A stretch of DNA of 62,966 nucleotides. Source: Firmicutes bacterium UBA5774. Its GTDB lineage: Bacteria; Bacillota; Clostridia; Peptostreptococcales; Anaerovoracaceae. Both the position numbers and the translations under genes were made by a program. Under the pieces are notes generated by a model. The model was given only the letters and a program-made list of their open reading frames with translations, made no database searches and was not told where the DNA came from. The stretch spans positions 1 through 62,966 of the forward strand of contig DIEM01000071.1 of NCBI GenBank assembly GCA_002418625.1, given 5' to 3'. Below, piece by piece: positions 42,948 to 52,386 of this stretch; within the stretch, counting starts at the first letter, position 1, and each line of letters opens with the position of its first letter.

Positions 42948-42978
42948 AAAAAAGCCTTCATTCAATGGAGGTTTTTTT
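42948..42978 (+). terminator. Terminator after tcdA
   Basis: A-run and CCTTCAT pair with ATGGAGG and T7, with a TCA loop; the 7-T tract ends at 42978. Confidence 0.8.
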
Positions 42979-42989
42979 GTGGCGAAGCA

Positions 42990-43018
42990 TTGAACACACG
43001 TTCTTGATGCTGTATAAT
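42990..43018 (+). promoter_or_regulatory. Promoter of the radical SAM / DNA-repair pair
   Basis: TTGAAC (42990-42995), a 17-bp spacer and TATAAT (43013-43018). A LexA-type box overlaps the -35 and spacer, and another follows the -10. Confidence 0.7.
42992..43003. promoter_or_regulatory. LexA (SOS) box 1
   Basis: GAACACACGTTC fits the Gram-positive SOS pattern GAAC-R-N-R-Y-GTTY and lies over the -35/spacer of the promoter, where a bound repressor would block RNA polymerase. Confidence 0.65.
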
Positions 43019-43020
43019 AA

Positions 43021-43032
43021 GAACACAAGTTC
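43021..43032. promoter_or_regulatory. LexA (SOS) box 2
   Basis: GAACACAAGTTC followed by G, immediately downstream of the -10. It keeps GAAC-N4-GTTC with one mismatch in the centre. Its centre is 29 bp from that of box 1. Confidence 0.55.
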
Positions 43033-43103
43033 GTTAAACGGGCAATGGTTTCATCGGGCATCATGGCTGCGGATAAGGCAACCGGATCTTAGAGGGTGAT
43101 GAT

Positions 43104-44474
43104 ATGAATGATCTGATCGATAAACTGCGCATATTGTCGGATGCGGCAAAATATGATGTTTCCTGCGCCAGCAGCGGCGTTCAGCGTGAAAACGGCGGAA
43201 AGATCGGGAGTGCCCAAAGCATGGGAATATGTCACTCATGGGCTGCGGACGGCAGGTGCATATCGCTGCTCAAAGTGCTGTTTACAAATAAGTGCGCCTA
43301 TGATTGCCAATACTGTGTCAACAGAAGGTCCGCGGATGTGGAGCGGGCCAGCTTCGAGCCGGAGGAGCTGGCCGGGCTGGTGATCGAATTTTATCGGCGC
43401 AATTATATTGAAGGTTTGTTTATCAGCTCTGCGGTGGAGGTATCGCCGGATCATACGGCGGAACGCATCATCAGAGCAATCCGCATATTGCGCGAAAATG
43501 AAGGGTTTTCAGGCTATATCCATGCCAAGATCATTCCCGGAGTGTCTCCCGAGCTGGTACATCGGATCGGTCTTCTTGCCGATAGGCTGAGTGTCAATAT
43601 CGAGCTGCCCACGACAAAGAGCCTTGAGCTGCTTGCTCCGCAGAAAAAGATGGATGCTATCGCGCGCCCGATGAAACAGATCACTGAGACGATCAAGGAC
43701 AGAAAACTTTTAGCGGGACAAACCGGAGGCTTTACAGACATATGCGGCAACCCGCTCATGATAGCTGAAACGCCGGAAGGGAAAGCGTACAGTACGGCGG
43801 TGCCGTCCGTCCAGGGACGGCAGCGCGAAAAATTCGCCCCGGCAGGCCAGAGCACTCAAATGATCATAGGCGCGACGCCTGAGACTGACCGAAGGATCAT
43901 CAAGACCTCGGAAAGCCTCTATAAGGCCTTTCTCATGAAAAGAATCTACTATTCCGCTTATATTCCTGTCGGAAACCCGAGCTCCGGCTTGCTGCCTTCC
44001 GCTATGACCGCACCTCCGTTAAGGCGTGAGCATCGTCTCTATCAGGCAGATTGGCTCATGCGCTATTACGAATTTTCGGCTGATGAGATCGTCGATGAAA
44101 CGGATCCTTTTTTAGATCTTGAGCTTGATCCCAAGATCGCCTGGGCGCTTCGCAATATCAGCCGATTCCCGATTGAGGTCAACAAGGCAGGCTACGAGGA
44201 GCTGCTTCGGATACCCGGAATCGGCATGGTATCCGCACAGCGGATCATGCGTCAGAGGCGGCTGTGCGCCGTGAAGTTCGAGGATTTGAAAAAACTCGGC
44301 GTCGTTGTGAAGAGAGCCCAGTTTTTCCTCACGTGCTGCGGCAAATACTACGGATCATCGAAAATCGATCCTGAAAAGATACGGATGAAGCTCATACCTG
44401 CGGAGACACAGCTGTCGCTGTTCAATGAAACGGGCCTTGCTCCGGCAAGCCGGGAGGTGGCAATGCATGGTTGA
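43104..44474 (+). CDS. Putative DNA modification/repair radical SAM protein (TIGR03916 type)
   Basis: 456 aa. The radical SAM cysteines are in NKCAYDCQYCVNR (CxxxCxxC). A C-terminal helix-hairpin-helix-like stretch (LLRIPGIGMVSAQRIMRQRR) suggests DNA contact. The family is named for its association with DNA metabolism genes; the reaction is not known. A cysteine pair near the C-terminus (LTCCGKYYG) could add metal binding. It overlaps the next gene by 8 bp and is preceded by a promoter with two LexA-type boxes, which supports a DNA-damage role. Confidence 0.88.
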   Translation: MNDLIDKLRILSDAAKYDVSCASSGVQRENGGKIGSAQSMGICHSWAADGRCISLLKVLFTNKCAYDCQYCVNRRSADVERASFEPEELAGLVIEFYRRNYIEGLFISSAVEVSPDHTAERIIRAIRILRENEGFSGYIHAKIIPGVSPELVHRIGLLADRLSVNIELPTTKSLELLAPQKKMDAIARPMKQITETIKDRKLLAGQTGGFTDICGNPLMIAETPEGKAYSTAVPSVQGRQREKFAPAGQSTQMIIGATPETDRRIIKTSESLYKAFLMKRIYYSAYIPVGNPSSGLLPSAMTAPPLRREHRLYQADWLMRYYEFSADEIVDETDPFLDLELDPKIAWALRNISRFPIEVNKAGYEELLRIPGIGMVSAQRIMRQRRLCAVKFEDLKKLGVVVKRAQFFLTCCGKYYGSSKIDPEKIRMKLIPAETQLSLFNETGLAPASREVAMHG

Positions 44475-45222
44475 TTATTTATATGACGGCACGTTTGAAG
44501 GACTGTTGAGTTGCATATACCTGAATTACTATGCGGACAGGGCGGAAGGCATCTATGAAGAAAAGGAGTACCAGGCTTCGATCCTGAGTATACCCATAAT
44601 AGTCACCACTGATGAGAAAAAGGCCGAGGCTGTTTACGAGGGGATCAGGCAGAAGATTTCTGAAGAGGCACTTGAGCGCGTTTATAGAGTCCATCTGTCC
44701 GCTCATCCCGGCAAGGAGAATCTCATATTGCGTTATGTCAGGCTTGGATTCAGGATGGGCGGCGGCATCAGCTCCCTCCATGCGCATCCGGACGTTCTGT
44801 CGATGCAGGAGCTGGAGAGAAGGGTGAATCTGGAGCGCCACCGGCTGCTTGGGCTGCTGCGGTTTTCAGAAATCGACGGCATCCTCTTTTGCCGTGTGGA
44901 GCCGGATCATGACGTGATCGAATTGATGGCCGGGCACTTTGCTGCACGATATCGGAATGAACGTTTCATTATTCTCGATAAAAGACGCAGCAAGGCGGTT
45001 TTCAGTGAAAATGGCCTGTGGTACATCGCTCCATTCGATCCCGGAAAATTACCGGAAATCGAAAATGGCGAGAAAACGTACAGGGAATTATGGAAGGTCT
45101 ATTTTGAGCATATTGCCATCAAAGAGCGAACAAACCCGAGATGCCAGAAAAACTTTATGCCGGCCAGGTACTGGAAAAACCTCGTGGAAATTGATACAAT
45201 CGATCTGAATCAAAGGAGATGA
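44467..45222 (+). CDS. Putative DNA metabolism/repair protein (TIGR03915, DUF4130 type)
   Basis: 251 aa. Starts VDYLYDGTFEGLLSCIYLNY and ends with RYRNERFIILDKRRSKAVF and NPRCQKNFMPARYWKNLVEI, the conserved end of this family. It occurs as the constant partner of the radical SAM protein above. The middle contains HxHPDVLSM. The ATG at 44467 follows GGGAGGTGG and lies inside the upstream gene. Its function is unknown; the pair may act together on damaged or modified bases. Confidence 0.87.
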   Translation: MVDYLYDGTFEGLLSCIYLNYYADRAEGIYEEKEYQASILSIPIIVTTDEKKAEAVYEGIRQKISEEALERVYRVHLSAHPGKENLILRYVRLGFRMGGGISSLHAHPDVLSMQELERRVNLERHRLLGLLRFSEIDGILFCRVEPDHDVIELMAGHFAARYRNERFIILDKRRSKAVFSENGLWYIAPFDPGKLPEIENGEKTYRELWKVYFEHIAIKERTNPRCQKNFMPARYWKNLVEIDTIDLNQRR

Positions 45223-45226
45223 GCAT

Positions 45227-45991
45227 ATGAAAGTGGATTCGACAGATGAACAGACGATTAAAAAATTGCGGGGCATCATTGCCGGCAGCAGCGGCATTGT
45301 TTTTTTTGGAGGAGCAGGCGTGTCAACAGAAAGCGGCGTTCCGGACTTCAGATCTGAAATGGGACTTTACAACGCGGTTCAAAAATACGGGCATTCGCCG
45401 GAAACAATGCTGAGTTACAGCTTTTTCATGGCTGAAACGGAAACCTTCTATGATTATTACAAGAATAATCTGATACACCGGAGCGCAGCGCCGAATCAAG
45501 CGCACAAGGCGCTGGCCAGGCTGGAAACCGACGGCAAGCTCAAAGCCGTCGTCACGCAGAATATTGACGGCCTTCATCAGATGGCCGGAAGCCGAAGGGT
45601 TTTTGAACTGCATGGTTCGGTTTTGAGGAATTACTGCATGAAATGCAAAAGAGCGTACGATCTCGCCTATATCATGGATCCGGCCAATTGTTCCGGCAGC
45701 ATTCCAAAATGCTCGGCCTGCGGCGGACTTATCCGGCCGGATGTGGTGCTGTATGAGGAGGCATTGGACGAAAGTGTCATCGCCGGTTCGATCCATGCCA
45801 TTGAAAACGCCGATACATTGATCGTTGGAGGCACATCCCTCGTAGTATATCCTGCCGCAGGGCTCATAGAATATTTCGCCGGACGCGATCTGGTGCTGAT
45901 CAACAAGTCAGAGACCCAATATGATCGGCGCGCGGATCTGGTGATCAAGGATTCTATTGGCGAGGTGCTTGATCGTGCTGTTCTGGAATGA
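45227..45991 (+). CDS. cobB: Sir2 family NAD-dependent protein deacylase
   Basis: 254 aa. Rossmann fold with GGAGVSTESGVPDFRS, TQNIDGLH, the catalytic His in ELHGSV, and a zinc ribbon CMKC…CSAC. It removes acetyl (or other acyl) groups from lysines using NAD+. AAAGGAG precedes the ATG four bases after the previous gene, so it could be part of the LexA-controlled transcript. Its stop is directly adjacent to the stop of the convergent FAH gene. Confidence 0.94.
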   Translation: MKVDSTDEQTIKKLRGIIAGSSGIVFFGGAGVSTESGVPDFRSEMGLYNAVQKYGHSPETMLSYSFFMAETETFYDYYKNNLIHRSAAPNQAHKALARLETDGKLKAVVTQNIDGLHQMAGSRRVFELHGSVLRNYCMKCKRAYDLAYIMDPANCSGSIPKCSACGGLIRPDVVLYEEALDESVIAGSIHAIENADTLIVGGTSLVVYPAAGLIEYFAGRDLVLINKSETQYDRRADLVIKDSIGEVLDRAVLE

Positions 45992-46891
45992 TCATTCTTC
46001 GACGACGTTGAACAGGGAGCCGATGCCTTCAATGGCGCAGCATATTTCATCTCCGGCGCCGAGGAACACCGGCGGAACTGCGCCCAGTCCGACACCTGCC
46101 GGAGTTCCGGTCAGTATGATATCTCCCGGCTGCAGCTCGTAGCCCCTGGAAAGGTCGCTGATGATAGCCGGTATATCGAAAATGAGGTTTCGGGTATTTG
46201 ATTCTTGCCTGATTTCGCCGTTGATGTAACATTTGATGTCGAATTCCACAGGGAACGGAGCCTGCGATTTATGCAAAATCCAAGGGCCCATCGGGCAATG
46301 GGATTTCAGGCTTTTCCCCTTGAACCACTGCGAATGGTCCTTTTGAAGATCCCTTGCCGAGACGTCGTTGGCGATCGTATATCCAAACACATAATTTTCC
46401 GCGTCCTCGGGCAGGATATTGATGCCGTTTTTACCGATGATCACTGCCAGCTCCACTTCGTAGTCAAGCTGTTCGGTGCAATTATCATGACGTAGGATGA
46501 TTTCGTCCGGACCGATCACCGTGTGGGTCGCTTTTGTAAAATATATAGGTACCTTTGGGATATTAGCGCTGCCGCCGGTGATCCCCTTTATCTCTTTTAC
46601 ATGATCTTCATAATTCTTGCCCAGGCAGACGATATTGCGCCGGGGGACAGGTATTGGTGCAAGCAGCCTGACTTCGTCCAGACAAACAGCCAGATCGGGC
46701 CGGGTCCCGAAGAACATGGCGAGCTCGTCGGTGTACTCATCTTTATAGGAAGCGATGAAATCAAGCATATCGGCCGGGCAGGAGAGACCCTCGCTCAGAA
46801 AGAAATGCTCGATCAGAAAAGCTCTGTCTCCCGCTCTGTCGACACAGCAGATCTTTTGTTCGCCATTATATTCAACCGTCGCGTAAATCAT
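45992..46891 (-). CDS. Fumarylacetoacetate hydrolase (FAH) family protein
   Basis: 299 aa. The C-terminal FAH domain (about 80-290) has VCLGKNYEDHVKEI, DYEVELAVIIGKNG with the metal-binding Asp/Glu, GYTIANDVSARDLQ, KSLKSHCPMGPW, and ILTGTPAGVG. Members are Mg2+-dependent hydrolases, decarboxylases or isomerases of 2-keto acids; the substrate cannot be chosen by sequence alone. GAGGGGTGG precedes the ATG at 46891. Confidence 0.9.
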   Translation of the reverse strand: MIYATVEYNGEQKICCVDRAGDRAFLIEHFFLSEGLSCPADMLDFIASYKDEYTDELAMFFGTRPDLAVCLDEVRLLAPIPVPRRNIVCLGKNYEDHVKEIKGITGGSANIPKVPIYFTKATHTVIGPDEIILRHDNCTEQLDYEVELAVIIGKNGINILPEDAENYVFGYTIANDVSARDLQKDHSQWFKGKSLKSHCPMGPWILHKSQAPFPVEFDIKCYINGEIRQESNTRNLIFDIPAIISDLSRGYELQPGDIILTGTPAGVGLGAVPPVFLGAGDEICCAIEGIGSLFNVVEE

Positions 46892-47019
46892 GGCTGCCAC
46901 CCCTCTTTGCATAGTGAATTGTCGTATCCTGATTATATCAGAAAATCAGGGGATGGAACACCTTTTAGTGGCAAGGAAGCCCTTTTTCTGTTATTATATT
47001 TCTGAAAGGGGGGAGGCAT

Positions 47020-48486
47020 ATGGAAACGCAGAATCTATTGATCCTGATATCGATACTTATGCTTTTTTGCATTTTTGCGGGCAAATATCTTTCCCGTTTC
47101 GGCGTACCGATCCTTCTCTTTTTCATCGGCATCGGTATGTTCCTGGGGTCTGATGGCCTTATAGGAATCAATTACGATAATCCATACATGACCAAGGAAA
47201 TCGGGAATATCGCGCTGGCGTTCATCCTGTTTTACGGCGGAATGGATTTTCGCTGGAAAACAGGCAAAGAGATCATCTGGCAGGGGGTTGCACTGTCGAC
47301 TGCCGGTGTTCTGTTGACAGCCGGGGCTGTTGCCGCGGTGACATGTTTTGTGACCGACATGACACTGCTTGAAGGATTGCTGCTTGGCGCCATCGTCTCC
47401 TCGACCGATGCAGCGGCAGTATTTTCAACGCTGCGGTCGCAGAAGATCAATCTGAAGGGCAGATTGGCCGCTCTATTGGAGTTTGAGAGCGGAAGCAATG
47501 ATCCGGTGGCCTATCTCCTGACCATCGTCATGGTCGGCATTGTCGCCGATCCAACAAATTACACGGCTGCAAAGGTGGCATTGATGCTGACTGAGGAAAT
47601 CGTTTTCGCGATTGCTGTCGGCGCGCTGGCCGGATATGCGGCAGTCCAGATCCTCAACCGGATCAGGTTTAACATAGAAGGATTCTATCCGATTTTCGGC
47701 ATTGCGCTGGTCGTTTTCATCTATTCATTCACAATGGCTATCGGAGGCAACTATTTCCTTTCGGTTTACTTGGCCGGCCTGATCATCGGCAACAGCAGCT
47801 TCATTCTTAAAATGAGGTTCATTCGATTTTTCGACGGACAGTCCTGGCTCATGCAGATCGTTCTTTTTGTCACGCTGGGCCTGCAGGTTTTTCCAAGCCA
47901 GCTCGGTGAAGTGGCGGTGCCTGCGCTGATCATCTCCCTGACGCTGATACTGATCATTCGGCCGCTCATGGTCATACCGATCCTTTCGTTGTTCAAGGTG
48001 CCTATCAAGGAGCAGCTGTTTGTAGCGTTTGTCGGCTTCAGGGGCGCAGCGTCGATCGTATTTGCCACATATCCGCTGATTGCCGGGATCGGCGTAGCCA
48101 ATCAGATATTCAATATTGTCTTTTTCATTGCCTTGTCGTCGATCATCCTGCAGGGTACGACGCTGCGGCCGCTGGCCTTGAAACTGGGATTGGCCGTTAA
48201 GTCCAGCAGTATTTATGAAATGAAAAGATTCAACGATTACGCGGACGAAATAGATGATATCCATGTCCTTGGAGTTTATGTCTCCTATGAATCGCCGGCA
48301 GTCGGGTACAGGCTTGATGAGATCGTGATGCCGAAGGACGTCAAAGTGCTGGCCATAAGGCAGCATGAAAAATTCATCATTCCAAGCCACAATACCCGGC
48401 TTGGGATCGGCAACAGGCTTCTGCTGACATGTATGGATGAAGAAATACTTGCGGATTTCTGCCGGGAAATGAAATTCGACTCATAA
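47020..48486 (+). CDS. Potassium/proton antiporter, CPA1 family with TrkA-C domain
   Basis: 488 aa. About 12 membrane helices (about 1-390) carry the CPA1 hallmarks FILFYGGMDF, IVSSTDAAAVFSTL and LEFESGSNDPVAYLL, where the ND pair binds cation. The C-terminal TrkA-C-type domain (about 415-485) may sense ligand such as c-di-AMP, which would connect with gdpP (inference). GGGGGAGG precedes the ATG. Divergently transcribed from the FAH gene across 128 bp. Confidence 0.9.
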   Translation: METQNLLILISILMLFCIFAGKYLSRFGVPILLFFIGIGMFLGSDGLIGINYDNPYMTKEIGNIALAFILFYGGMDFRWKTGKEIIWQGVALSTAGVLLTAGAVAAVTCFVTDMTLLEGLLLGAIVSSTDAAAVFSTLRSQKINLKGRLAALLEFESGSNDPVAYLLTIVMVGIVADPTNYTAAKVALMLTEEIVFAIAVGALAGYAAVQILNRIRFNIEGFYPIFGIALVVFIYSFTMAIGGNYFLSVYLAGLIIGNSSFILKMRFIRFFDGQSWLMQIVLFVTLGLQVFPSQLGEVAVPALIISLTLILIIRPLMVIPILSLFKVPIKEQLFVAFVGFRGAASIVFATYPLIAGIGVANQIFNIVFFIALSSIILQGTTLRPLALKLGLAVKSSSIYEMKRFNDYADEIDDIHVLGVYVSYESPAVGYRLDEIVMPKDVKVLAIRQHEKFIIPSHNTRLGIGNRLLLTCMDEEILADFCREMKFDS

Positions 48487-48572
48487 ATAATCAGAACTTA
48501 TCTGAATTAAGCGGGAGCTGATTCCGTTTAATCGCTTCGTGGTATAATAAAAAATGGAAAGAAGGGTTGCAT

Positions 48573-49337
48573 ATGAATATACTGGTCACAAATGACGACG
48601 GAATAAACGCAAGAGGGATCAATTTCCTTGTCAAGTCGCTGTCTAAAATCGCAAATGTCTATGTCTGCGCGCCGGATACGCAAAAGAGCGCCTGCGGCCA
48701 CGGAATCACTGTTGCGCTTCCGATCACCATCAAGGAGGTTCTTGTTGAGGGTGCTGTAAAAGCCTGGAAAACCTCAGGAACTCCCGCGGATTGCGTCAAA
48801 CTGGCTGTCAAGCAGCTGCTGGATGAGAGAATTAACATCGATCTTGTGTTTTCGGGCATCAATCACGGACCGAACCTAGGAACGGATACGCTATATTCCG
48901 GAACGGTTTCGGGAGCAATTGAAGGCATCATTTGCGGCATCCCGTCCATCGCGATCTCGGCGGACAGCCACCGCCCCGAGCACTTTGAAGGCTGCGAGGC
49001 CATGGCGCTCAAGGCTGCGAGGATCGCGTCGCATAAACTTGATAAAAATACGGTCTTGAACATAAATGTTCCGGATCTGCCTGTCTCGGAAATCAAAGGG
49101 ATCAAAGTCACCAGGCTCGGCGCCAGAGAATATGACGAAAGCTTTGAGATGAGAAAGAATCCCGCCGGCCAGCATTATGTATGGTATGCCGGGACGCCGC
49201 TCTGGTATGAGAACCTTCCAAACGATATCGATGTGGTCGCAGTTCAGAATCATTTTATTTCGATCACACCGCTTCATTACGACCTGACTGATCACAAGCT
49301 GATCGAGGAAGTCAAAACCTGGGGATTTGATTTTTAG
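48573..49337 (+). CDS. surE: 5'/3'-nucleotidase SurE
   Basis: 254 aa. Metal-dependent nucleoside monophosphate phosphatase: ILVTNDDGINARGI (metal Asp pair), the SACGHGIT loop, GTPADCVKLA and SGINHGPNLG with GTVSGAIEG. AGAAGGG lies before the ATG; a TTG two codons upstream is possible. TATAAT at 48543-48548 may be its -10. Confidence 0.94.
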   Translation: MNILVTNDDGINARGINFLVKSLSKIANVYVCAPDTQKSACGHGITVALPITIKEVLVEGAVKAWKTSGTPADCVKLAVKQLLDERINIDLVFSGINHGPNLGTDTLYSGTVSGAIEGIICGIPSIAISADSHRPEHFEGCEAMALKAARIASHKLDKNTVLNINVPDLPVSEIKGIKVTRLGAREYDESFEMRKNPAGQHYVWYAGTPLWYENLPNDIDVVAVQNHFISITPLHYDLTDHKLIEEVKTWGFDF

Positions 49338-49348
49338 GAGGATAGCAG

Positions 49349-49924
49349 ATGAAACCATTAAGGATAAAAAAAGATGACGCAGTGCTTCTCGTTATTGATT
49401 TTCAGGAAAAACTGATGCCGGCGATGAAAGATAGCGGGACTCTTGGACAAACGGTCGCGAAAATGATCAGGGGCTGTCGAATACTTAACGTTCCGGTAAT
49501 CGTCACGCAGCAATACACGAAGGGGCTGGGGCAGACGGTGCCGGTTATACAAACGGCGCTGGATGAAGAGAGGACCGACATGGCGCCGAGTTACGAGCTT
49601 ATTGAAAAGACAAGCTTCAGCTGCTGCGGCGCGATCGATTTTGTCGACGCCGTTCGGAAGTCCGGCAAGAAAACCATTCTTGTCACCGGCATTGAAAGCC
49701 ATATATGTGTCCAGCAGACTGTACTGGATCTGCTGGAAGGCGGATACGGCGTGTTTCTGATCAATGACTGCATCGCTTCAAGAAGCAATATCGACAAGAA
49801 ATTCGCGCAAAGAAGGATGGGAGATGCGGGAGCGGTCGGAACGACATATGAATCCGCGCTTTTCGAAATGTGCGTCAGCGCCGGAGCGCCCGAATTCAAG
49901 TCGATTTCGGCATTGGTCAAATAA
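49349..49924 (+). CDS. Isochorismatase-family cysteine hydrolase
   Basis: 191 aa. Catalytic Asp (VIDFQEKL), Lys (IEKTSFSC) and Cys (GIESHICVQQT) are in the family order. Members hydrolyse isochorismate, nicotinamide or related amides; the substrate is undetermined. AGGAGG precedes the ATG, 11 bp after surE. Confidence 0.9.
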   Translation: MKPLRIKKDDAVLLVIDFQEKLMPAMKDSGTLGQTVAKMIRGCRILNVPVIVTQQYTKGLGQTVPVIQTALDEERTDMAPSYELIEKTSFSCCGAIDFVDAVRKSGKKTILVTGIESHICVQQTVLDLLEGGYGVFLINDCIASRSNIDKKFAQRRMGDAGAVGTTYESALFEMCVSAGAPEFKSISALVK

Positions 49925-49965
49925 TGGTCCTGGGAAGACGGGATCACTGAGGGTGAAAGATTATC

Positions 49966-50922
49966 ATGTTTTTGTTTGAAAACCAAATAAATTTAGATAG
50001 CAGGAAGATCCTGGAGCAATATCTGAACGCCTATGAATACAAGGGTTCCAGCTTCACGTTCACCTCATTGTATATGTGGCGGGATATCAATCTTTTCAGC
50101 TGGCAGATCATTGGAGATTATCTCTGTTTGTCCGGGATCAGCCATCTGGACCTGGATAAGGAGGAGCCTTTTCTTTTTCCGCCTTTGACCAGGACCGGAG
50201 CTTATGATCCGATAAAGCTTGCGGAAACCATTCTCGCCGCAAAGAAGATATTTGAGGACAAGGGCCATGTGTTCACGATGAGGCTGCTGCCTTTCCATAT
50301 GATCGACATCATCGACGCGGCGCTTCCAAAGCAGCTTTGCTTTATTTCTGACAGGCCGAATTATGATTATGTGTATGCGACAAAGGACCTGATCGAGCTT
50401 GCTGGCAGGCATTATCATCCCAAGAAAAACCACCTGAATTATTTTAAAGGACATTATGATTACGAGTATGGACCGCTGACCTCAGAGATGGCGGATGAAG
50501 CCATGGAGTTCATCCATGCGTTCAATGCGCGCAAAAACCTGCCTGATTATGAAATGGGCCTTCTCAGGATGGAGGAGCAGGCTATGGACGATGTGCTGAG
50601 AAATCTTGAGAAAGTTGGCTATTTGGCGGGGGCCATACGGATCGGCGGAAAAATTGAGGCGATAAGCATTGGCGGTTATCTGGGCCGAAAAACCGTGACG
50701 GTGCATGTCGAGAAAGCCAATACGGAATTCAGGGGACTGTATCAGGCCATCAACAATGAATTCTGCAAGAACGTCGCATCCCGAGTCAAATGCATCAATC
50801 GGGAGGAAGACATGGGCATTCCCGGATTGAGGAAGGCGAAGCTGTCTTACCATCCCGTCAAGCTCATCGAAAACTACATTGCTGTATTTAAAAGCGACAC
50901 GCAGCACAAGCCGAAAGAGTGA
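49966..50922 (+). CDS. DUF2156 protein (LPG synthase C-terminal type)
   Basis: 318 aa, soluble, with two GNAT-like halves. Matches the DUF2156 pattern (LDSRKILEQYLNAYEYKGSSFTFTSLYMW; the KKNHLNYF stretch; EAISIGGYLGRKTVTVHVEKAN; NREEDMGIPGLRKAKLSYHP). The related domain in MprF transfers aminoacyl groups to phosphatidylglycerol. This copy lacks the membrane flippase part, so its acceptor is unknown. Confidence 0.85.
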   Translation: MFLFENQINLDSRKILEQYLNAYEYKGSSFTFTSLYMWRDINLFSWQIIGDYLCLSGISHLDLDKEEPFLFPPLTRTGAYDPIKLAETILAAKKIFEDKGHVFTMRLLPFHMIDIIDAALPKQLCFISDRPNYDYVYATKDLIELAGRHYHPKKNHLNYFKGHYDYEYGPLTSEMADEAMEFIHAFNARKNLPDYEMGLLRMEEQAMDDVLRNLEKVGYLAGAIRIGGKIEAISIGGYLGRKTVTVHVEKANTEFRGLYQAINNEFCKNVASRVKCINREEDMGIPGLRKAKLSYHPVKLIENYIAVFKSDTQHKPKE

Positions 50923-50992
50923 AAACCCATTTCATAATTAGAATTTTATGACTATTTTTCAAACACTTGTATTTTTCAGCAAACGATATTAT

Positions 50993-51031
50993 TATAATAA
51001 CATTGATTGCTTTGCATACAATATGCAAAGC
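50993..51031 (+). promoter_or_regulatory. Thiolase promoter region with a 10-bp inverted repeat
   Basis: TATAAT (50993-50998), with no clear -35, is followed by GCTTTGCATA (51009-51018), a 3-base spacer and TATGCAAAGC (51022-51031). The repeat would cover the first transcribed bases, as an operator or an mRNA hairpin. The remaining 120 bases to the start codon form an untranslated leader. Confidence 0.5.
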
Positions 51032-51152
51032 CAATATTTCTATGGAGGGCTAGCGGAAGCCTAATGTGCAGTTGATCCGCAGACAAGTAATGACAAAAAG
51101 CCATGCTGGGTGGCTTCAGTAGATTTTCGTAAAAAAAAAGGAGGCATCTCAA

Positions 51153-52331
51153 ATGAGAGAAGTAGTAATCGTCAGCGCAGTCAGAACGCCGGTAGGAAGT
51201 TTCGGCGGAACACTCAAGGACACATCAGCTGCAGCACTGGGAACCATCGCGGTCAAGGCCGCATTGGAACGGGCATCGGTCACGGCGGACATGGTCGAAG
51301 AACTTGTTTTCGGTTGTGTGCTCCAGGGCGGTCTCGGACAGAACGTCGCAAGACAGGTTGCGATAGCATCCGGAATCCCACAGGAAGTACCTTCATTCAC
51401 ACTGAACAAGGTCTGCGGCTCCGGGCTCAGAACTGTCGCGCTTGCAGCGCAGATCATCAAGGCCGGAGATGCTGACATTATCGTGGCCGGCGGCACCGAA
51501 AGCATGAGCATGGCGCCTTACGTCGCGCCAAACGCGAGATGGGGAGCCAGAATGGGCGATACAAAAATGGTTGATATGATGGTATATGACGGCCTGACCG
51601 ACATATTCAACGGCTATCACATGGGTATCACTGCCGAAAATATCGTCGACCAGTGGGGACTCAACAGGGAAGAACTGGACGCTTTCTCAGCCGCCTCCCA
51701 GAATAAGGCTGAAGCGGCAATTAAATCCGGAAGATTCAAGGATGAGATCGTACCGGTCGTCATTCCGCAGAAAAAAGGAGATCCAATCGTTTTCGATACT
51801 GACGAATATGTCAAATTCGGTTCGACTGTTGAAAAACTCGCCGGCCTGAAACCGGCTTTCAAAAAAGACGGCGCGGTCACTGCCGGAAACGCATCCGGAA
51901 TCAATGACGGCGCTGCGGCGTTTGTCGTGATGTCCAAGGAAAAGGCGGAGGCGCTCGGACTGAAACCGCTCTGCACGATCAAGTCCTATGCTTCGGCAGG
52001 CGTTGATCCTAAAATTATGGGCATGGGCCCGGTGCCGGCTACCAAAAAAGCCCTGGAAAAGGCAGGCATGACAGTATCCGATCTTGATCTGATCGAGGCC
52101 AACGAGGCGTTTGCCGCACAATCCGTAGCTGTTGGAAAAGAACTCGGATTTGACAGCGCCAAACTGAATGTCAATGGCGGAGCGATCGCTATTGGACATC
52201 CGATCGGAGCTTCCGGCGGAAGGATCCTCGTTTCACTTCTTTATGAGATGGAAAAGAGAGATTGCAAGACCGGTCTTGCCACACTTTGCATCGGCGGCGG
52301 TCAGGGAACGGCGATTATTGTCGAAAGATAA
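51153..52331 (+). CDS. thlA: Acetyl-CoA acetyltransferase (thiolase)
   Basis: 392 aa. Condenses two acetyl-CoA to acetoacetyl-CoA, the entry to butyrate-type pathways in clostridia (or the reverse reaction). Active-site cysteine in KVCGSGLRTV (about 88), His in NGGAIAIGHPIGASG and second Cys in LCIGGGQG. AAAGGAGG is well placed. It stands alone between terminator-like elements, so the crotonase and dehydrogenase partners lie elsewhere. Confidence 0.95.
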   Translation: MREVVIVSAVRTPVGSFGGTLKDTSAAALGTIAVKAALERASVTADMVEELVFGCVLQGGLGQNVARQVAIASGIPQEVPSFTLNKVCGSGLRTVALAAQIIKAGDADIIVAGGTESMSMAPYVAPNARWGARMGDTKMVDMMVYDGLTDIFNGYHMGITAENIVDQWGLNREELDAFSAASQNKAEAAIKSGRFKDEIVPVVIPQKKGDPIVFDTDEYVKFGSTVEKLAGLKPAFKKDGAVTAGNASGINDGAAAFVVMSKEKAEALGLKPLCTIKSYASAGVDPKIMGMGPVPATKKALEKAGMTVSDLDLIEANEAFAAQSVAVGKELGFDSAKLNVNGGAIAIGHPIGASGGRILVSLLYEMEKRDCKTGLATLCIGGGQGTAIIVER

Positions 52332-52386
52332 GCGCAAAAGATAAACGGTAAAGAAACAAAGGCCACTTGAAAATAATCATGCTATG

